A DNA stretch of 64,000 nucleotides from Cladopsammia gracilis. Lineage: Eukaryota; Cnidaria; Anthozoa; Scleractinia; Dendrophylliidae. Location of the stretch: contig JAJGOT010000449.1 in NCBI GenBank assembly GCA_022457155.1, forward strand, positions 110,001 through 174,000, in the 5' to 3' direction. Below are positions 31,391-42,624 of the stretch, piece by piece (the stretch's first letter is position 1; every line of letters starts with the position of its first letter). The notes below the pieces were generated by a model that was given only the letters and a program-made list of their open reading frames with translations, had not been told where the DNA came from and did no database searches. Position numbers and translations under genes: made by a program.

Positions 31391-32192
31391 ACCTCATTGC
31401 ATTGATATTGACTTTACAACAATTAAGTAATGTACGAAAAATTAGAAAGGCAAAGGAATTTTCAGAAAGATTATAAAGCCGGTTCCTGCCATATTTAATT
31501 TTATGTTGTCACAAAGCCAAAACGGCATTTATAATTTACCTCGCCTAACGCCTTGGATAAACTGATAGATAACTTAGCGGTGACCTATTAATTTAACTCT
31601 ACTGTGCTCTTTTACGTATGTTACCTTAATGGCAATGTCTCTTGTTTTAGTAATGGAGAGAACAGACCGTATAAAATATGGAACGTACCGCAAAACTGTT
31701 CTGTTGTGTGTTGTACGTATCAGTACTACATGTATATTAAATATGATGTATTGATGGCCAGTTCACGTGATAATAATAATAATAATGGAAAAAATACGAA
31801 TGGCACCTGATGCTTTTTTTGGCCTTAGCTCTTGTAAAAATATGTTTAACGCTACATATAAGTCAAAATGTGAGTTTGCATCTTGTATAAAATATGTTTA
31901 AGGCTACATGGTAAGCCAAAATATGTTTTATTTTATTTTATATATGTTTAATTTGTGTAAATAACTTACATAATTTTTCAACAGATGGTACTCGTACGAG
32001 TTTCTTTACGTTGCTCATGGGATACGCTGCCAGTATCTTGAGGCGGCCGCATGCTACTAGCATACAGAGTAATACATCAAACTGTCTGTAATACAACTTT
32101 TCGAGAAAGGTTGTCACTTCGAAACGTTTAGTGAACGCGACAATACTGCGAGGTTGTCTAAATATCAAGTAAACATAACGGGGGCATCTCTA
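31391..32192. repeat. 0.8-kb direct repeat, copy B
   Basis: Second copy of 29941-30748. Its right end stops five bases before the TTA target site of the Harbinger-like element. The intermediate divergence from copy A means the duplication is not recent. Confidence 0.75.
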
Positions 32193-32199
32193 GATCTTA

Positions 32200-32470
32200 G
32201 GGACGGACCATTATTTTTCTGGAGGGGGGAATGGGAAATTTTCCCCTGCAATCATTTTTTTTTTATCCATGCGCCTCTGCAATTATTTTTTTTTTTTCAA
32301 AACAAACCTTCCTGCAAACAATTTTTTCATTGTGATCTTGTAAGGTTCCAAAAAAAAAATATATTAAGGTACGTTTTCCAAAAGTCACTAACAGTGCTAT
32401 ATACTGGTCATGTAACGCTTTCGAGTGGTATATCACGAGAAAGTGTTACATAACTATTTTATACCATGCC

Positions 32471-32503
<33 letters not shown>

Positions 32504-33945
32504 AGTAGGAAGCACCACCAATGCGACATACGCGCAGCACACCATGAAGGTTGGGTGGAATACGGTCGAACAACGGCTTTCCTGTATTCTGATTGGTTGT
32601 ATTTTCTATGGCATAGTATAAATGCATTTAAATTGCCTATTTTTCTAAATAGTTTCTGTAAATAAATTTATGCAGTAGTCACTTATTTTTGTTGTGGTTT
32701 CTTTATACATCACTTACCATTCTATTTTAGATAGAAGTACGCTGTACTACTGTGGAGATATGTATATACTTTGAGGCTCGGGAATAGTGGTAGTGAGCGG
32801 AAAGTCGTTTGTTCAATCCTGGTCTCTAGCGTCGTGTTGGTTCTTTTGATAAGCAACTTCACTCCACATTGTCTCTCTCCACTCAGGTGTATAAATGGAT
32901 TGTGTCTTTAGATAAGAAACTTTACTCCACATTGTCTCTCTCCACCCAGGTGTGTACATGGGTTGTGTCTTTAGACAAGAAACTTTACTCCACATTGCCT
33001 TTCTCCACCAAGTTGTATAAATGGGTTGTGTCCTTAGACAAGATACTTTACTCCATATTGTCTCTCTCCACCCAGGTGTATAAATAAGTTTTGTCCTTTA
33101 TAGACAGGAAACTTTACTCCACATTGTCTCTCTTTACTCAGGTGTATAAATGGGTACCAGTCACCGTTAGGTAAACTTCACAGAAATGCTGGGGGTAACC
33201 TGTGATAGACTAGTATGCATCTAGTCATTTCATGCTACAGAAACCGTAGCAAAGCGCGGACACCGATTAGCCAACTGGTTAGTTCATTTTTCTTGGGCAT
33301 GGGCTTTTAATACCTTCACATTACTGCTACAAAGTTACTGGCGCACATAGAGGGCATATGACAGGCAATATGCAGGCTTTTTCCCACAATACTTGAGGCC
33401 AGACCCTCGTTGACGATACTCCCATAGCCCATTGTACTCATACCACTCGCCCGGCCTGTGGTACCAATGGTGATGGTAGGCACATTGCTGATTTGAAATT
33501 ATTGCCATTGCCATACGTTACTCCAATCAACTTGTACGTAGTCAATGTCCTATTAGCTTTAGTCACATATTTTTTTGAAATTACCTGATGATGAGTGTAG
33601 CTGAGTTTTATCAAATTTCTTGAATCAACTTTTGACAGAAATTTGATAAGTTAGAAAAGTAAAAAAATGTTGATATTTAATTCCTTTGATTTACCAAATA
33701 ACCCAGCTGAGTATATTTTTGTACTTTCAATCTGGAGGTCTCACGTTAAGATTTTATGTTTAAGTTTTCGAACTATTTTTTTTTTTTTCATGAATAGTTG
33801 TTAACTTCGTTTGTGTGGCTCTTTTTTAAACTTTTTTTTATACATATTGTGTTTGCAAACATTTTATTTTGTCTTTTCAGACTCTGCAAACAATTTTTTT
33901 TTCAATATTTCTCATACCCCGTCCAGAAAAATAATGGTCCGTCCC
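32200..33945. mobile_element. Harbinger-like TIR element, 1.75 kb, non-autonomous
   Basis: It begins GGGACGGACCATTATTTTTC and ends with the reverse complement, and is flanked on both sides by an exact TTA (32197-32199 and 33946-33948). It shares both features with the 241-bp MITE at 6098. No transposase or Myb-like gene is present. The interior has captured a SINE whose tail is tandemly amplified, so the element is a carrier of other repeats. Confidence 0.8.
32775..33440 (+). mobile_element. tRNA-type SINE with amplified 63-bp tail unit
   Basis: A tRNA-like head (GTAGTGAGCGGAAAGTCG, then TTCAATCCTGG as a B-box) is followed by five imperfect copies of a unit of about 63 bp (32848-33160). Each contains TTTACTCCACATTGTCTCTC, CACCCAGGTGTATAAATGGG and TGTGTC-TTAGACAAG. 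The usual SINE continuation (GCTGGGGGTAACC, then GATAGACTAG) follows. Normally one such unit is present, so the copy has undergone internal tandem expansion. Confidence 0.7.
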
Positions 33946-34029
33946 TTAAACATCGCATATCATATCGCCGCGGATTACTATTTTAAAAGATATAAAGCCG
34001 TATATTTATAACTTAAAAATACCGTACAT

Positions 34030-34640
34030 TGCGTTACGTGTTAAAAAAGCTAAATTTGGCAATCTTATCGAATGCGTTGCGTAACAAGAACAGCGATAAC
34101 AATAACTTATTTGTCATAAACGAATATAAACAACAATAAACGACTTAAAGATGTTTCGCATTTAGATTCTTTTATTGCAAAATTAAAACCGAGCTGCAGA
34201 CTTGAAACGGATTTTAATACGCGATTTACCGCATATCTTAGCTTTTCTTGGCCAAGTGGCTTGGTTCTTTTTATGGCTATCAAACAGTAGTCAGACGGCT
34301 CGAGTTCAAATCACCGGCTGGCCGTGAACTTTTTTTTATTTTTGCGTTCTTCAAAAGTCATTGCGTTTAATCATATAAAAATTTCGAACAGTGTCAGTAG
34401 AAAAGCATATTAAGCTTACCGCAATATCGCGTTACCATTTCTTATTCACGGGTTGGCTCATAGGAGCCTTTGATTATTTGCGTTCGTCAAAAGTCATTAA
34501 AAAACCGCAATATTGCATTACCGTTAGCGTTTCGTATTCACGGGTTGGCTCGCTGTGAGGAGCCTTTGATTTTTTAATCCGATCTTGGGAAAACGTTTCT
34601 TTTTTTCGGTTGTACTCTTTGCAGCGGCTATTAAATTTGC
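34030..34640. mobile_element. Fragment of the ACTCGTGGCG element family
   Basis: It matches the right half of the copies at 4.8 and 17 kb: AACAGCGATAACAATAA, AACAACAATAA, AAGATGTTTCGCATTT, a tRNA-like block ending CGAGTTCAAATCACC, then CGCAATAT, GGGTTGGCTC and GGAGCCTTTGAT twice in tandem. Confidence 0.65.
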
Positions 34641-35204
34641 ATGCTCTTGAAGTTCCAAAAGATAGCGATTGAATGTGACGTTAAAGACTAAAATTCTCTT
34701 CTTCGGAGTGGCTGTTTTACAGGAAATGGCAAAGAAAAGTATGAAAACGTCAAATGAACGTGCAGATCGAGGCATTGCTTTTGCTCATTAAACCAATAGT
34801 TCATTTTACAGTTGTGTGCTTGGTGACCTTGCCTTTGAGTGGAAGTGAGGCTGGAGGTGGCCTTGCTTTGATACAAACATTTCTGCCTTTCATATGTTAA
34901 TAATGCTGTTCTCATTCTAACTAGGTAAATTTACATCTGAAAAGCTCCAAGGTCTGTATCATAACAAGGTCAACTCCAACCTCGCTTCCGCTCAAAGGCC
35001 AGGACACTAAGAAGACAACTGTAAAATGGTCTAGTATTTTGTGCCGCGTCGTTGTCGTTGTCGTCGTGAGTGAATAGTACAGAGCTTTAGAGTGGTTTTA
35101 CTTAGCCCGTGAAACACTATCTAACAATTAGTGTGTGATATAGTCCAAATTAAACGAAAGAAAACAATGGAATTATAGTCTAATAGTGCGTACTATCCTA
35201 CTGA

Positions 35205-36010
35205 CTATTCACGCTGCATACATTAAAGTAACGCATATAAGATTAGTACATATGAATAAATTATCATTTTGGCTCAACTGCAGTGCGGCGTGGTTGTGCG
35301 CTGACGCGTCGAAGGATTTCTTTTGTCTCTTCGTTCCCTTCTTCTATTTTCTGATAGCGGACGTATAATATCCAGTACCTGGACGAGGAGGTCAAGGAAT
35401 TCAACATGCAGTGGGACAAGCAGTTCAGGGAGTTCAGCCAGCCGTGGAACAAGGAGCTCGAGGAATTCAACCAGCCGTGGGACATACGGCTCAGGTTGTT
35501 CAACCAGCCATGAGACAGAGACCTCAAAGAGTTCTACCAGCCGCGGAACAAGGAGTTCAAGGAGTTCATCCTGCTGCGGGAAATGCAGCTCAGAGAGTTC
35601 AACCAGACGCGGGACAAGGAGTTCAACCAGCATCGGGACAAGGAGTCCAACATGCAGCGGGACAAGCTTAACAGGGAGAGCTAGAGATAAAGTATATCTG
35701 TTTTCTTTTTTAAAGATATGTGTAGATATGAACTGTGCGCGGGGGAAAGGGCTGGAACCCTCCTTTTCTGTGTGTTTTACTTTGCTTCTTGCGTGGTGCA
35801 AGTTTACTTGTTTTGGTTCCACGCTTCATTTGTTTTGCATTTCAGTCAATGTGTTAGCTTATTAATTCATCGGGTGGCTCCAGTGTGTTACGAGCATTTC
35901 TGCACGAGCGGTCTACATTCTATGCAGTCTGGGATAGTAAACTATACAACACTGCATCCATTGTCAAACCGCAATAAGATTGGGGATAAATTTGGCTCCC
36001 GTCCCTTTGT
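35205..36010. repeat. Unit with rearranged second copy at 38.66 kb
   Basis: The left 90 bp (35205-35293, containing GCATACATTAAAGTAACGC) recurs in direct orientation at 38662-38750. The right 70 bp (35933-36000, containing GCATCCATTGTCAAACCGCA) recurs in inverted orientation at 38868-38930. The intervening tandem-repeat ORF is absent from the second locus. Confidence 0.6.
35377..35671 (+). other. Tandem-repeat ORF rich in Gln, Pro, Val, Gly, Ala
   Basis: A plus-strand frame follows an acceptor-like TATAATATCCAG and runs to a TAA at 35671. It repeats a 12-residue-class unit (QGVQPAV-EQGARGIQ; QRVLPAAEQG; QRVQPDAGQG). The antisense frame also shows a repeat (SHGWLN), so strand choice is tentative. 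If real, this is the last exon of a secreted or matrix-type low-complexity protein; I cannot see upstream exons. It may equally be a non-coding minisatellite. Confidence 0.35.
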
Positions 36011-36255
36011 GTCATTCAGTGTCCTTCTGTTTACCATACTAACGATGGGCTCCTCCCCAATACTAATAACTAACTAAGGAGGCCATCGATAGGTTGCCCA
36101 AGATATCTACCCTGCAACCTAGTCGTAACTCCCCAAAACTAAACCCAAACCTTAACCCGATAGCCCTGGTGGGAGAGACGGTCCACCTTGACTCACAGAC
36201 GTTTCTTCTCATGAGTTCTCTTCCCTGGGCTGTCCGAACGCACACACAAACCGTT

Positions 36256-36920
36256 TCAACTGGTTAATGTCTTGCCATGTACTGGTAGGCTGTGCACCCG
36301 CATTCGAGGCCAGCCTTGCCGAAGCCCCAGTTGAGTTCCAAACCGTCGCCAGAGGTGGTCGTAACCTGACTTGTCAGCGAGAACAGACTGGTAAGAGTCC
36401 TTGAAGACATACCGAGGCAAATCCGTCTCCGTGTCTGACGAGAAAGGCTTCTTCAGCATCCACACGTTTACGTACCGCGCGTCGTGACACACTCTCGGCT
36501 TCGTGGGCTCAAGCGTTACGGGTAGTACTTAATTAGGTGGTTTTACGTGACCAACCTTACCCACGACCAAGATCGCACCGGTTTGCAGGCGACGTGAAAG
36601 CGTTTTCCGGATAGATTCTCCAAATTGTTTACACGATACGTTATTCCTCAGTGAATATTCTGTGGGTGACCGGTCGGAATTGTGACGTTCCCCGTTGAAC
36701 GTCCCCCTAAAGTGTCTGAAGTATGGGACTATGCACACATTATGCTCTCTCCAAGACAGGACCTCCTCCTGGTTCAATGTTTCAATGTTAAACTTAGCTT
36801 CGCTATTTCTGTTCAATTAGCTGCATTTCTATGGAGTTCCTCTGCGACAAAATGGTCCGGATCCCGGAACATTAATTCATCAATCTGTCCAATAACCTCT
36901 CCCTTTTCTACTAGTTGAGC
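36256..36920 (-). pseudogene. Retroelement RT fragment, possibly DIRS-like
   Basis: The minus-strand frames read CHDARYVNVWMLKKPF, DLPRYVFKDSYQSVLADKSG and YDH, preceded by a more N-terminal stretch with LSWREHNVCIVPYF. The phrase of a short L-x-C-H-D-A-R-[YF]-[LV]-N-x-W followed by DLPRY...D-K-SGYDH is one I associate with the reverse transcriptase of DIRS-like or similar non-LTR retroelements of cnidarians. Motif A should continue HVL; here the frame changes after YDH. It is a pseudogene. The class is uncertain; gypsy and BEL are less likely. Confidence 0.45.
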
Positions 36921-37805
36921 CATTTTCAAGCCGGTCATTTCCTGCCCTCTCACCGCTGACCCATACGGGATTTCCCCTTGTATTCACCCACTGAGTCGCA
37001 TTTGCGGAATCACCGGTATTATTGATGGAGGTTTCAAAGTCGTCACATTTTTCCCATGACCAGTTTATCGCCTGAAGCGAAAAACAACAACAAAAAAAAC
37101 AACAAAACAAAACAAAACAGAAAGGCGAAATACGCGAGTGAAAAAAAAAAAAACCCGTATAAGTCAGCAGAGAGAGGACAGTTTTGACCCAGTGTGACCG
37201 GGATGGTTTTGAGATACCCTGGTTTCAAAACTCTCGACTCCCTGTGACTATACACAGAAGGTACAATAGGGAAAAAGAAAATTTACAGCACTCGCGGATC
37301 AAAGGGAGGGCATGGGGGGTTGGATTTTGAGGAAATATATCAGCATTTTAAATATTTACGTCACCCTTTCGCCATATATTTACTTTACTGGTCCTCCCTT
37401 TAAGCCTCGTTCATTTAGATCCGCCCATTTATACCCCAGTAAGTCAACAAACAACCTATTCTAATGCTCCGCGTTTATTGCACTTATACAATCGTGAAAG
37501 AAAAAATATTTCTCATGTGTCAACACCGGTCCTTACATCTACTTAACTCTGGAGTCTTTATCTACTTATGGTCTCTAGCACGACCTCGGGAGGTCCACGT
37601 TCCCTCTCGCTGTTTGACCAGGCGGTGACATATCGGTGACATATCGGTGGTAACATATCGGTGAGACCTCTTAAACACTAAACAGTCATCACGTTTAAAT
37701 GTCATTGAATTCTCAATACTCTCTGCCATTTTTTGTTGTTGTTTTCTTCGCTGTCTTATCCCCACTTGTGTTGTTTGTTTGTTTGTTTTTTTTTTGTTTG
37801 TCTGA

Positions 37806-38372
37806 GTGCACTCTCACACCATTTCTTTTTCTCTTTTCCTTGTTGAACTCTCACCCCATTCCTCTTCTTTCCTTTGATGAACTCTCACCTCATTTCTCTT
37901 CTTGCCTTTGGCGAACTCGCACCCCATTTCGTTCTTTCTTTTTCTTCTTTTCTATTTTCTTTCCATTTTTTTTCTCTTTTCCTTGGTGACCTCTCACCCC
38001 ATTTTTTTATCTTTTCCTTGGTGACCTCTCACCCCATTTTTTTCTCTTTTCCTTGGTGACGTCTCACCCCATTTCTTTTTTTTCTCTTTTTTTTGGTGAA
38101 CTCTCGCCCATTTTTTTCCTTTTCCTTGGTGACCTCTCACCCCATTTTTTTCTCTTTTCTTTTATGAACTCTCACCCCATTTTTTCTCTTTTCCTTGGTG
38201 ACCTCTCGCCCATTTTTTTTCTCTTTTCCTTGGTAACCTCTCACTCCATTTTTTTCTCTTTTCCTTGGTGAACTCTCACCAATTTTTTTTTTCTTTTCCT
38301 TTGTGAACTCTCGCCCCATTTTTTTTTTTTGGTGAACTCTCACCCTATTTTTTTTTCGGTGAAATCTCATCC
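37806..38372. repeat. Minisatellite, unit about 37 bp
   Basis: About 14 units built on GGTGAACTCTCACCCCATTT plus a TTTTCTCTTTTCCTT run. Unit length varies with the T-runs. One strand is strongly pyrimidine-rich. ORFs on both strands here (SHPIFFSFPW-type repeats) are composition artefacts. Confidence 0.85.
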
Positions 38373-38441
38373 CATTTTTTTTTATTTGTTTTGACTACAC
38401 TCTGCTTTAGTGGCGTAAAACAAATAGCTGCGGTGAACTCA

Positions 38442-38554
38442 CCTGTTCCACTCTACTCCTAACTCCAAAACGAAATAGCCATGCAGAGTCGCCGAGCTGC
38501 TTGTTGACACATTCATCCATTGTTTTCCCAACATTATGAAGTATTCCATCCATG
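38442..38554 (-). other. Possible 5' coding exon
   Basis: The minus strand reads MDGILHNVGKTMDECVNKQL, then WLFRFGVRSRVEQ, and ends at a donor-like CAG|GTGAGT. Codon use is even and there is no repeat character, so a real initial exon is possible. No downstream exon was found at lower coordinates, where a minisatellite begins at once. Weak support. Confidence 0.25.
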
Positions 38555-39165
38555 TTAACTACACATACCAAACCTACAACTGACAGAGGTGCCTTGCGAT
38601 GATAAAAGGCAGCTAAAAATGTGTACGCCGCCGAACATTACGAGAACATTTAAATAAGTATTCACACTGCATACATTAAAGTAACGCATATAAGATTAGT
38701 GCATATGAAGAAATTATCACTTTGGCTCAACTGCAGTGCGGCGGGGATTGTGCAAGTACGAGGTGCGGTTTACATACGGGCAAGTCCTGGGAGCTGACGG
38801 CGGAATTGGTTTCCCCACCCACCCTCCCATACATTCGCACTGTGACCATTGTCGGGTCGCCAAATTTATCCCCAATCTTATTGCGGTTCGACAATGGATG
38901 CAGTGTTGGATAGTTTACTATTTTACGGGTTAGATAAAATCACTCTATCAACCGCTTACGATGATAGTTTCAGCGAGAACGACACAAAACAATGATGAGC
39001 GAAAACAATGCCTCTGCACGTGCGTTTTACATTTGCTACATTTCTTAGCAGTTCCCTGCAAAACAGTAACGTCAAATGATCAAATTATAGGTTTTGTGGA
39101 GAACGTGAACACACGATGGTCACTATAATTTCAGCTCCTGCACAATTTAATCACATCACACAGAT

Positions 39166-39567
39166 TCAATAAATTGGAACAATTTCTAAGCAATTTCAAA
39201 GAGCGCGAGTCCTTTTTTCATGCACATGCGCGCAAACGAGATATTGGAATCACTAGAAAATAGGGACAAAAGTTGTTTAATAACAAAAGTTCATTGTCAA
39301 CTTTTTTAACTTTGAACTTTTGTCCCGGGGTGGGGGGGGGGGGGTTTCAATAAATTGGAACAATTTTTAAGCAATTTCAAAGAGCGCGAGTCCTTTTTTC
39401 ATGCACATGCGCGCAAACGAGATATTGGAATCACTAGAAAATAGGGACAAAAGTTGTTTAATAACAAAAGTTCATTGTCAACTTTTTTAACTTTGAACTT
39501 TTGTCCCGGGGTTGGGGGGGGGGGGGGGGGGGGGGAGGGGGGGGGGGGGGGGGGGGGGGAGGGGGGG
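39166..39567. repeat. Tandem duplication of 181 bp plus G-rich tract
   Basis: Two near-identical units of 181 bp (39166-39346 and 39347-39527). Each contains an inverted repeat GGGACAAAAGTT...AACTTTTGTCCC and a G-run. The second unit's G-run is expanded to more than 50 bases (39513-39567). The identity of the copies and the homopolymer make misassembly possible. Confidence 0.8.
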
Positions 39568-39997
39568 ATATTTTTTTTTCTTTACAGAAGCTATATTACG
39601 GTATTGAGGATATAGTTGGTTAAACGGGTTAGGATTTCAAGAAGAGCGTCACATAGCGCCACTAAAATTTTTGGGGCGCACCCCCGGACCTATTGTTAAT
39701 TTCCCTAGGGTATTGAAATGTCATGAAGTTGCCATATAAAGTTATTATTAAGTTTCAATATCTCATGTTACTCTTTCAAATTTGTTTTTAAGTGGATGTG
39801 TCGGAGAGGCTCTACGCTCTTTTCGTCTTACGGTTTTTGTTTGCTGTCAAGTTGCACCTGGGCCTCTTTTATTGTTTCTGTGTTATTGATCATGACTGTT
39901 GTTGTATCTTTGTTTTTTTTTTTTTTGTTTTTTTTTTAGGTTTATAGCAGAGTTTTTTTTCAACTCTTTTTGAGGTATGACTTCATGGCATTGGAAT

Positions 39998-40350
39998 GCG
40001 ACGGGACCTAAAAAGCCACATGGGGAGTTCGTGCAGGTCTGTCATTACGTTTTTATTAAGGTGATTGGATTGAAAATTGTGAAAATTGGCAGGAATGTTC
40101 AGCGATATGTCGTTAAAGATTCCATCTTGGAAATCAACACTCATTAGAAGTTGACCGAGACGTTTTAGTACAGACACCCAAAAAGGGAAAATCGCTCAAA
40201 GACACGCTTGTAATTGGAAAGCTACCATGCGTCGCGACCTAAAAAGCCGCATGGGGAGTCTATACATGTCTGTCATTATGTTCTTATTAAGCTGATTGGA
40301 CTGAAAATTCTGAAAAATGGCAGGAATGTTCTGCGATACTTCGTTTTAAA
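39998..40350. repeat. Imperfect direct repeat, offset about 231 bp
   Basis: Two 120-bp segments (start 39998 and 40229) share GACCTAAAAAGCC, CATGGGGAGT, CTGTCATTA, TTATTAAG, TGATTGGA and GGCAGGAATGTTC with moderate divergence. No coding signal. Confidence 0.65.
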
Positions 40351-42051
40351 AAGGTTGTCCGGCCTTGTTTTTTTCATTTCGTTTCTGTCACAAACTTATT
40401 GCTTCCTCTATACGAAAATACGTATAAAGCGAAAGTTACCGACATCTGAAAAATCAGCACCCCCATTTTGGACGGCAATCTGTTATAAAACATTTCGGAT
40501 GTTTACTGCGTTACCCTTTCCGGTCGTGATAATGACATAATAAATGAGGCTGTCAATGGCTTACATTTCATCCATGTACATGCGTATTATGTAAAACAGT
40601 CTACAGACACACTTCGCGTGACAAGTAATATGAGTGGTTTTAATGAGCTCACGCAGCTATAAAGAGTAGCGAATACATGGGAAAATTATAACTTTGACTG
40701 AGTCAAACTTTCAATATGACCAACGATATCTCCTTTCAAAAACATTGACGGGCTTTTTTAATTTCGTTTCTATTACAAAGTTATCGTCTCTTTTCTTTTT
40801 TTCCGAATCCGATGTTAATCGCGTCACTCTTTCCGGTCGTAGATTTTGTCTGTGTTTTCACAAAGCGATTTTTGAAGTGGTTTTGCGAGTGAGAACTGGA
40901 AATCTCATGAAAAGAGTTGGCTTAAAGTTAAGCGAGTCAGCTTAATTGAATTGAATTGTCGTTAAATTTAAGCCACCAAACCAGGTAGCTAAGCGAGTCG
41001 GCATTTAATTTTAGGTAATGAGAAGCAAGTTGTGGTCATTTATCTAACAAGGCTGTCAAATCGGAAATAAAACATGCGTTCTATTTTAATGCCTCGCTCG
41101 TCGCATGGTTCATGCCTCGCTCGTCGCATGCTTGTGTCTTGTTGTACTAGACGTGGTCCAATCAAATTGCAAAGAAAGTGGAACGTTTGCCTCTAAATGA
41201 GAAGTATTGTCGCCAAATATTGTAAGGTAGTAGGTGCCGGCTAAAAATAGGTCAAAACGTCTTTAACATGGCTTTGCGTGGGGTCAACCCTCCAGTTTCT
41301 TTCCGTAATTATGGCTGCTGGCAAAATATGTTGTTGTTGCTCATTTACATTAGATTGGGCGTATGTGAAGGGGCCTAATTGGATTGTGTTATATAGTGGG
41401 TCCCTTTTTAGTAGTCATTGGAATACTGAATCATTGCTTTTACGGTTTGATTATGAAAGAGTAATTTCAATTTTGAATGGGTATTAAATGTTGAGGTGTG
41501 ATGATTATGCAATAGTATGCAAGAGAGGTGAGATTTTGCGGACTCAGCTAACTAAAAATGTTTCGGTTTGATTATGCAAGAGTATGGATTTGGCTTTTGT
41601 TCTATTTTGGAATACTAAATCATTGCCATTACGGTTTGATTATGCAATAATATATTTGCAAAAAAACGTGTTCACAAAAGTTTATCAAGCAACCATCACG
41701 CAAGAAGCATTTCATGAGCCATTTTAGCGTTTTGATTTTTTCAAGAGAGATATTGACAATGTACAGTGTATTATTTACGTGGCAAGTAAGAGTAAGAGAC
41801 AAAAAACGTTCTCGGCGTATAAAAAGAAGACGAAATCAATTGTGTCGCACTCATCACATTGAAATCCTGAAGCAGACAAGAGAATTACCTTAGGCTGCTC
41901 AACGTAGCTTGATCGCATTGAAATCCTGACGCAAGAGAGTTGCCTTCGAGCGCTCAACGTAGCTCTATTATCAAAGAATATAGCAGAGTGAAAGCAAGAA
42001 AATATAAATTGAAATCGATTATTTCGTAAAACAAAATTATCAGTTGTTTAT
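40351..42051. other. No supported gene
   Basis: AT-rich sequence with scattered short repeats (TTTGATTATGCAA at 41568-41585 and 41634-41650; CCTCGCTCGTCGCATG twice at 41092-41127). Short ORFs have no signature. Confidence 0.35.
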
Positions 42052-42130
42052 AATGGTTGCTTTTGATGGTTCAGGTGCCATAGATTCTGTTTCACTACTA
42101 GAAAGTAGGTTATCTGAATTAAATAGAGTA

Positions 42131-42311
42131 GGCCAGTTGCACGATGACGTCATTTGACTACTACTACCAGAATTCTTCAGTTTTTTTTTTGTAGTGCAAA
42201 TTAGGGCTATTTTTATTTAAACCGCACTGGGATTACAAAATTTAAATAAGAAAGGAAAAACGAAATGAATTCTGGTAGTAGTAGTCAAATGACGTCATCG
42301 TGCAAATGGCC
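42131..42311. mobile_element. Foldback sequence, 181 bp, overlapping OTU ORF start
   Basis: Arms GGCCAGTTGCACGATGACGT and its complement at 42292-42311, continuing through TACTACTACCAGAATTC, are near-perfect inverted repeats of about 45 bp around a T-rich loop. The flanks end in TA (AGTA|...|TATT). The start codon of the OTU ORF lies in the right arm. It could be a Tc1/mariner-type MITE (TA target), which would mean the ORF's N terminus is transposon-derived. Confidence 0.6.
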
Positions 42312-42624
42312 TATTCCTCTTGATGTTGGAGGAGGTGGCGATTGTTTTTTTCCTGCCGTATCACATCAATTGTATGGCGATGCTAACAACCATTTTCACA
42401 TACGTTGTCTTGGCATTGAGTATTTAGTCCATAACCCAGAACAGTTTATAGAGAGTAATATTGACCACTCTTGGCAAGAATATTTGAGTAATATGTCAAG
42501 TCAGGGAACATGGGCTGATGCGATTATCATTCAAGCTGTGGCCAATTGTCTCAATTTATCAATTACAAAATGCCACTATTCCAATATAGACGGTTATTAT
42601 CGCATAAGACTTCTATCTTCATAG
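42265..42624 (+). CDS. OTU-type cysteine protease ORF, truncated
   Basis: ATG-initiated ORF of 119 codons. After a short polar leader it has GGGGDCFFPAVSHQLYGD, the OTU catalytic-site block, where the usual D-G-[ND]-C-[FL]-[FY] appears as GGGDCF with the nucleophilic Cys present. The OTU helices follow: HIRCLGIEYLVHNPEQFIES, WQEYLSNMSSQGTWADAIII, QAVANCLNLSI. The family's catalytic His, in an H-[YFW] near the domain end, is not visible: the frame ends ...GYYRIRLLSS. OTU enzymes remove ubiquitin. Versions like this are common as repeats and transposon passengers. An upstream small ORF (from 42052) may be a separated part of the same gene. Confidence 0.7.
   Translation: MNSGSSSQMTSSCKWPIPLDVGGGGDCFFPAVSHQLYGDANNHFHIRCLGIEYLVHNPEQFIESNIDHSWQEYLSNMSSQGTWADAIIIQAVANCLNLSITKCHYSNIDGYYRIRLLSS

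Noticed and set aside
31102..31391. ORFs through long T and A runs
   Set aside because: Low-complexity tails of a repeat fragment, no coding signal.
37699..38370. ORFs on both strands with repeated SHPIFFSFPW or GVRVHQK phrases
   Set aside because: They are translations of the 37-bp minisatellite; both strands are open because of the repeat.
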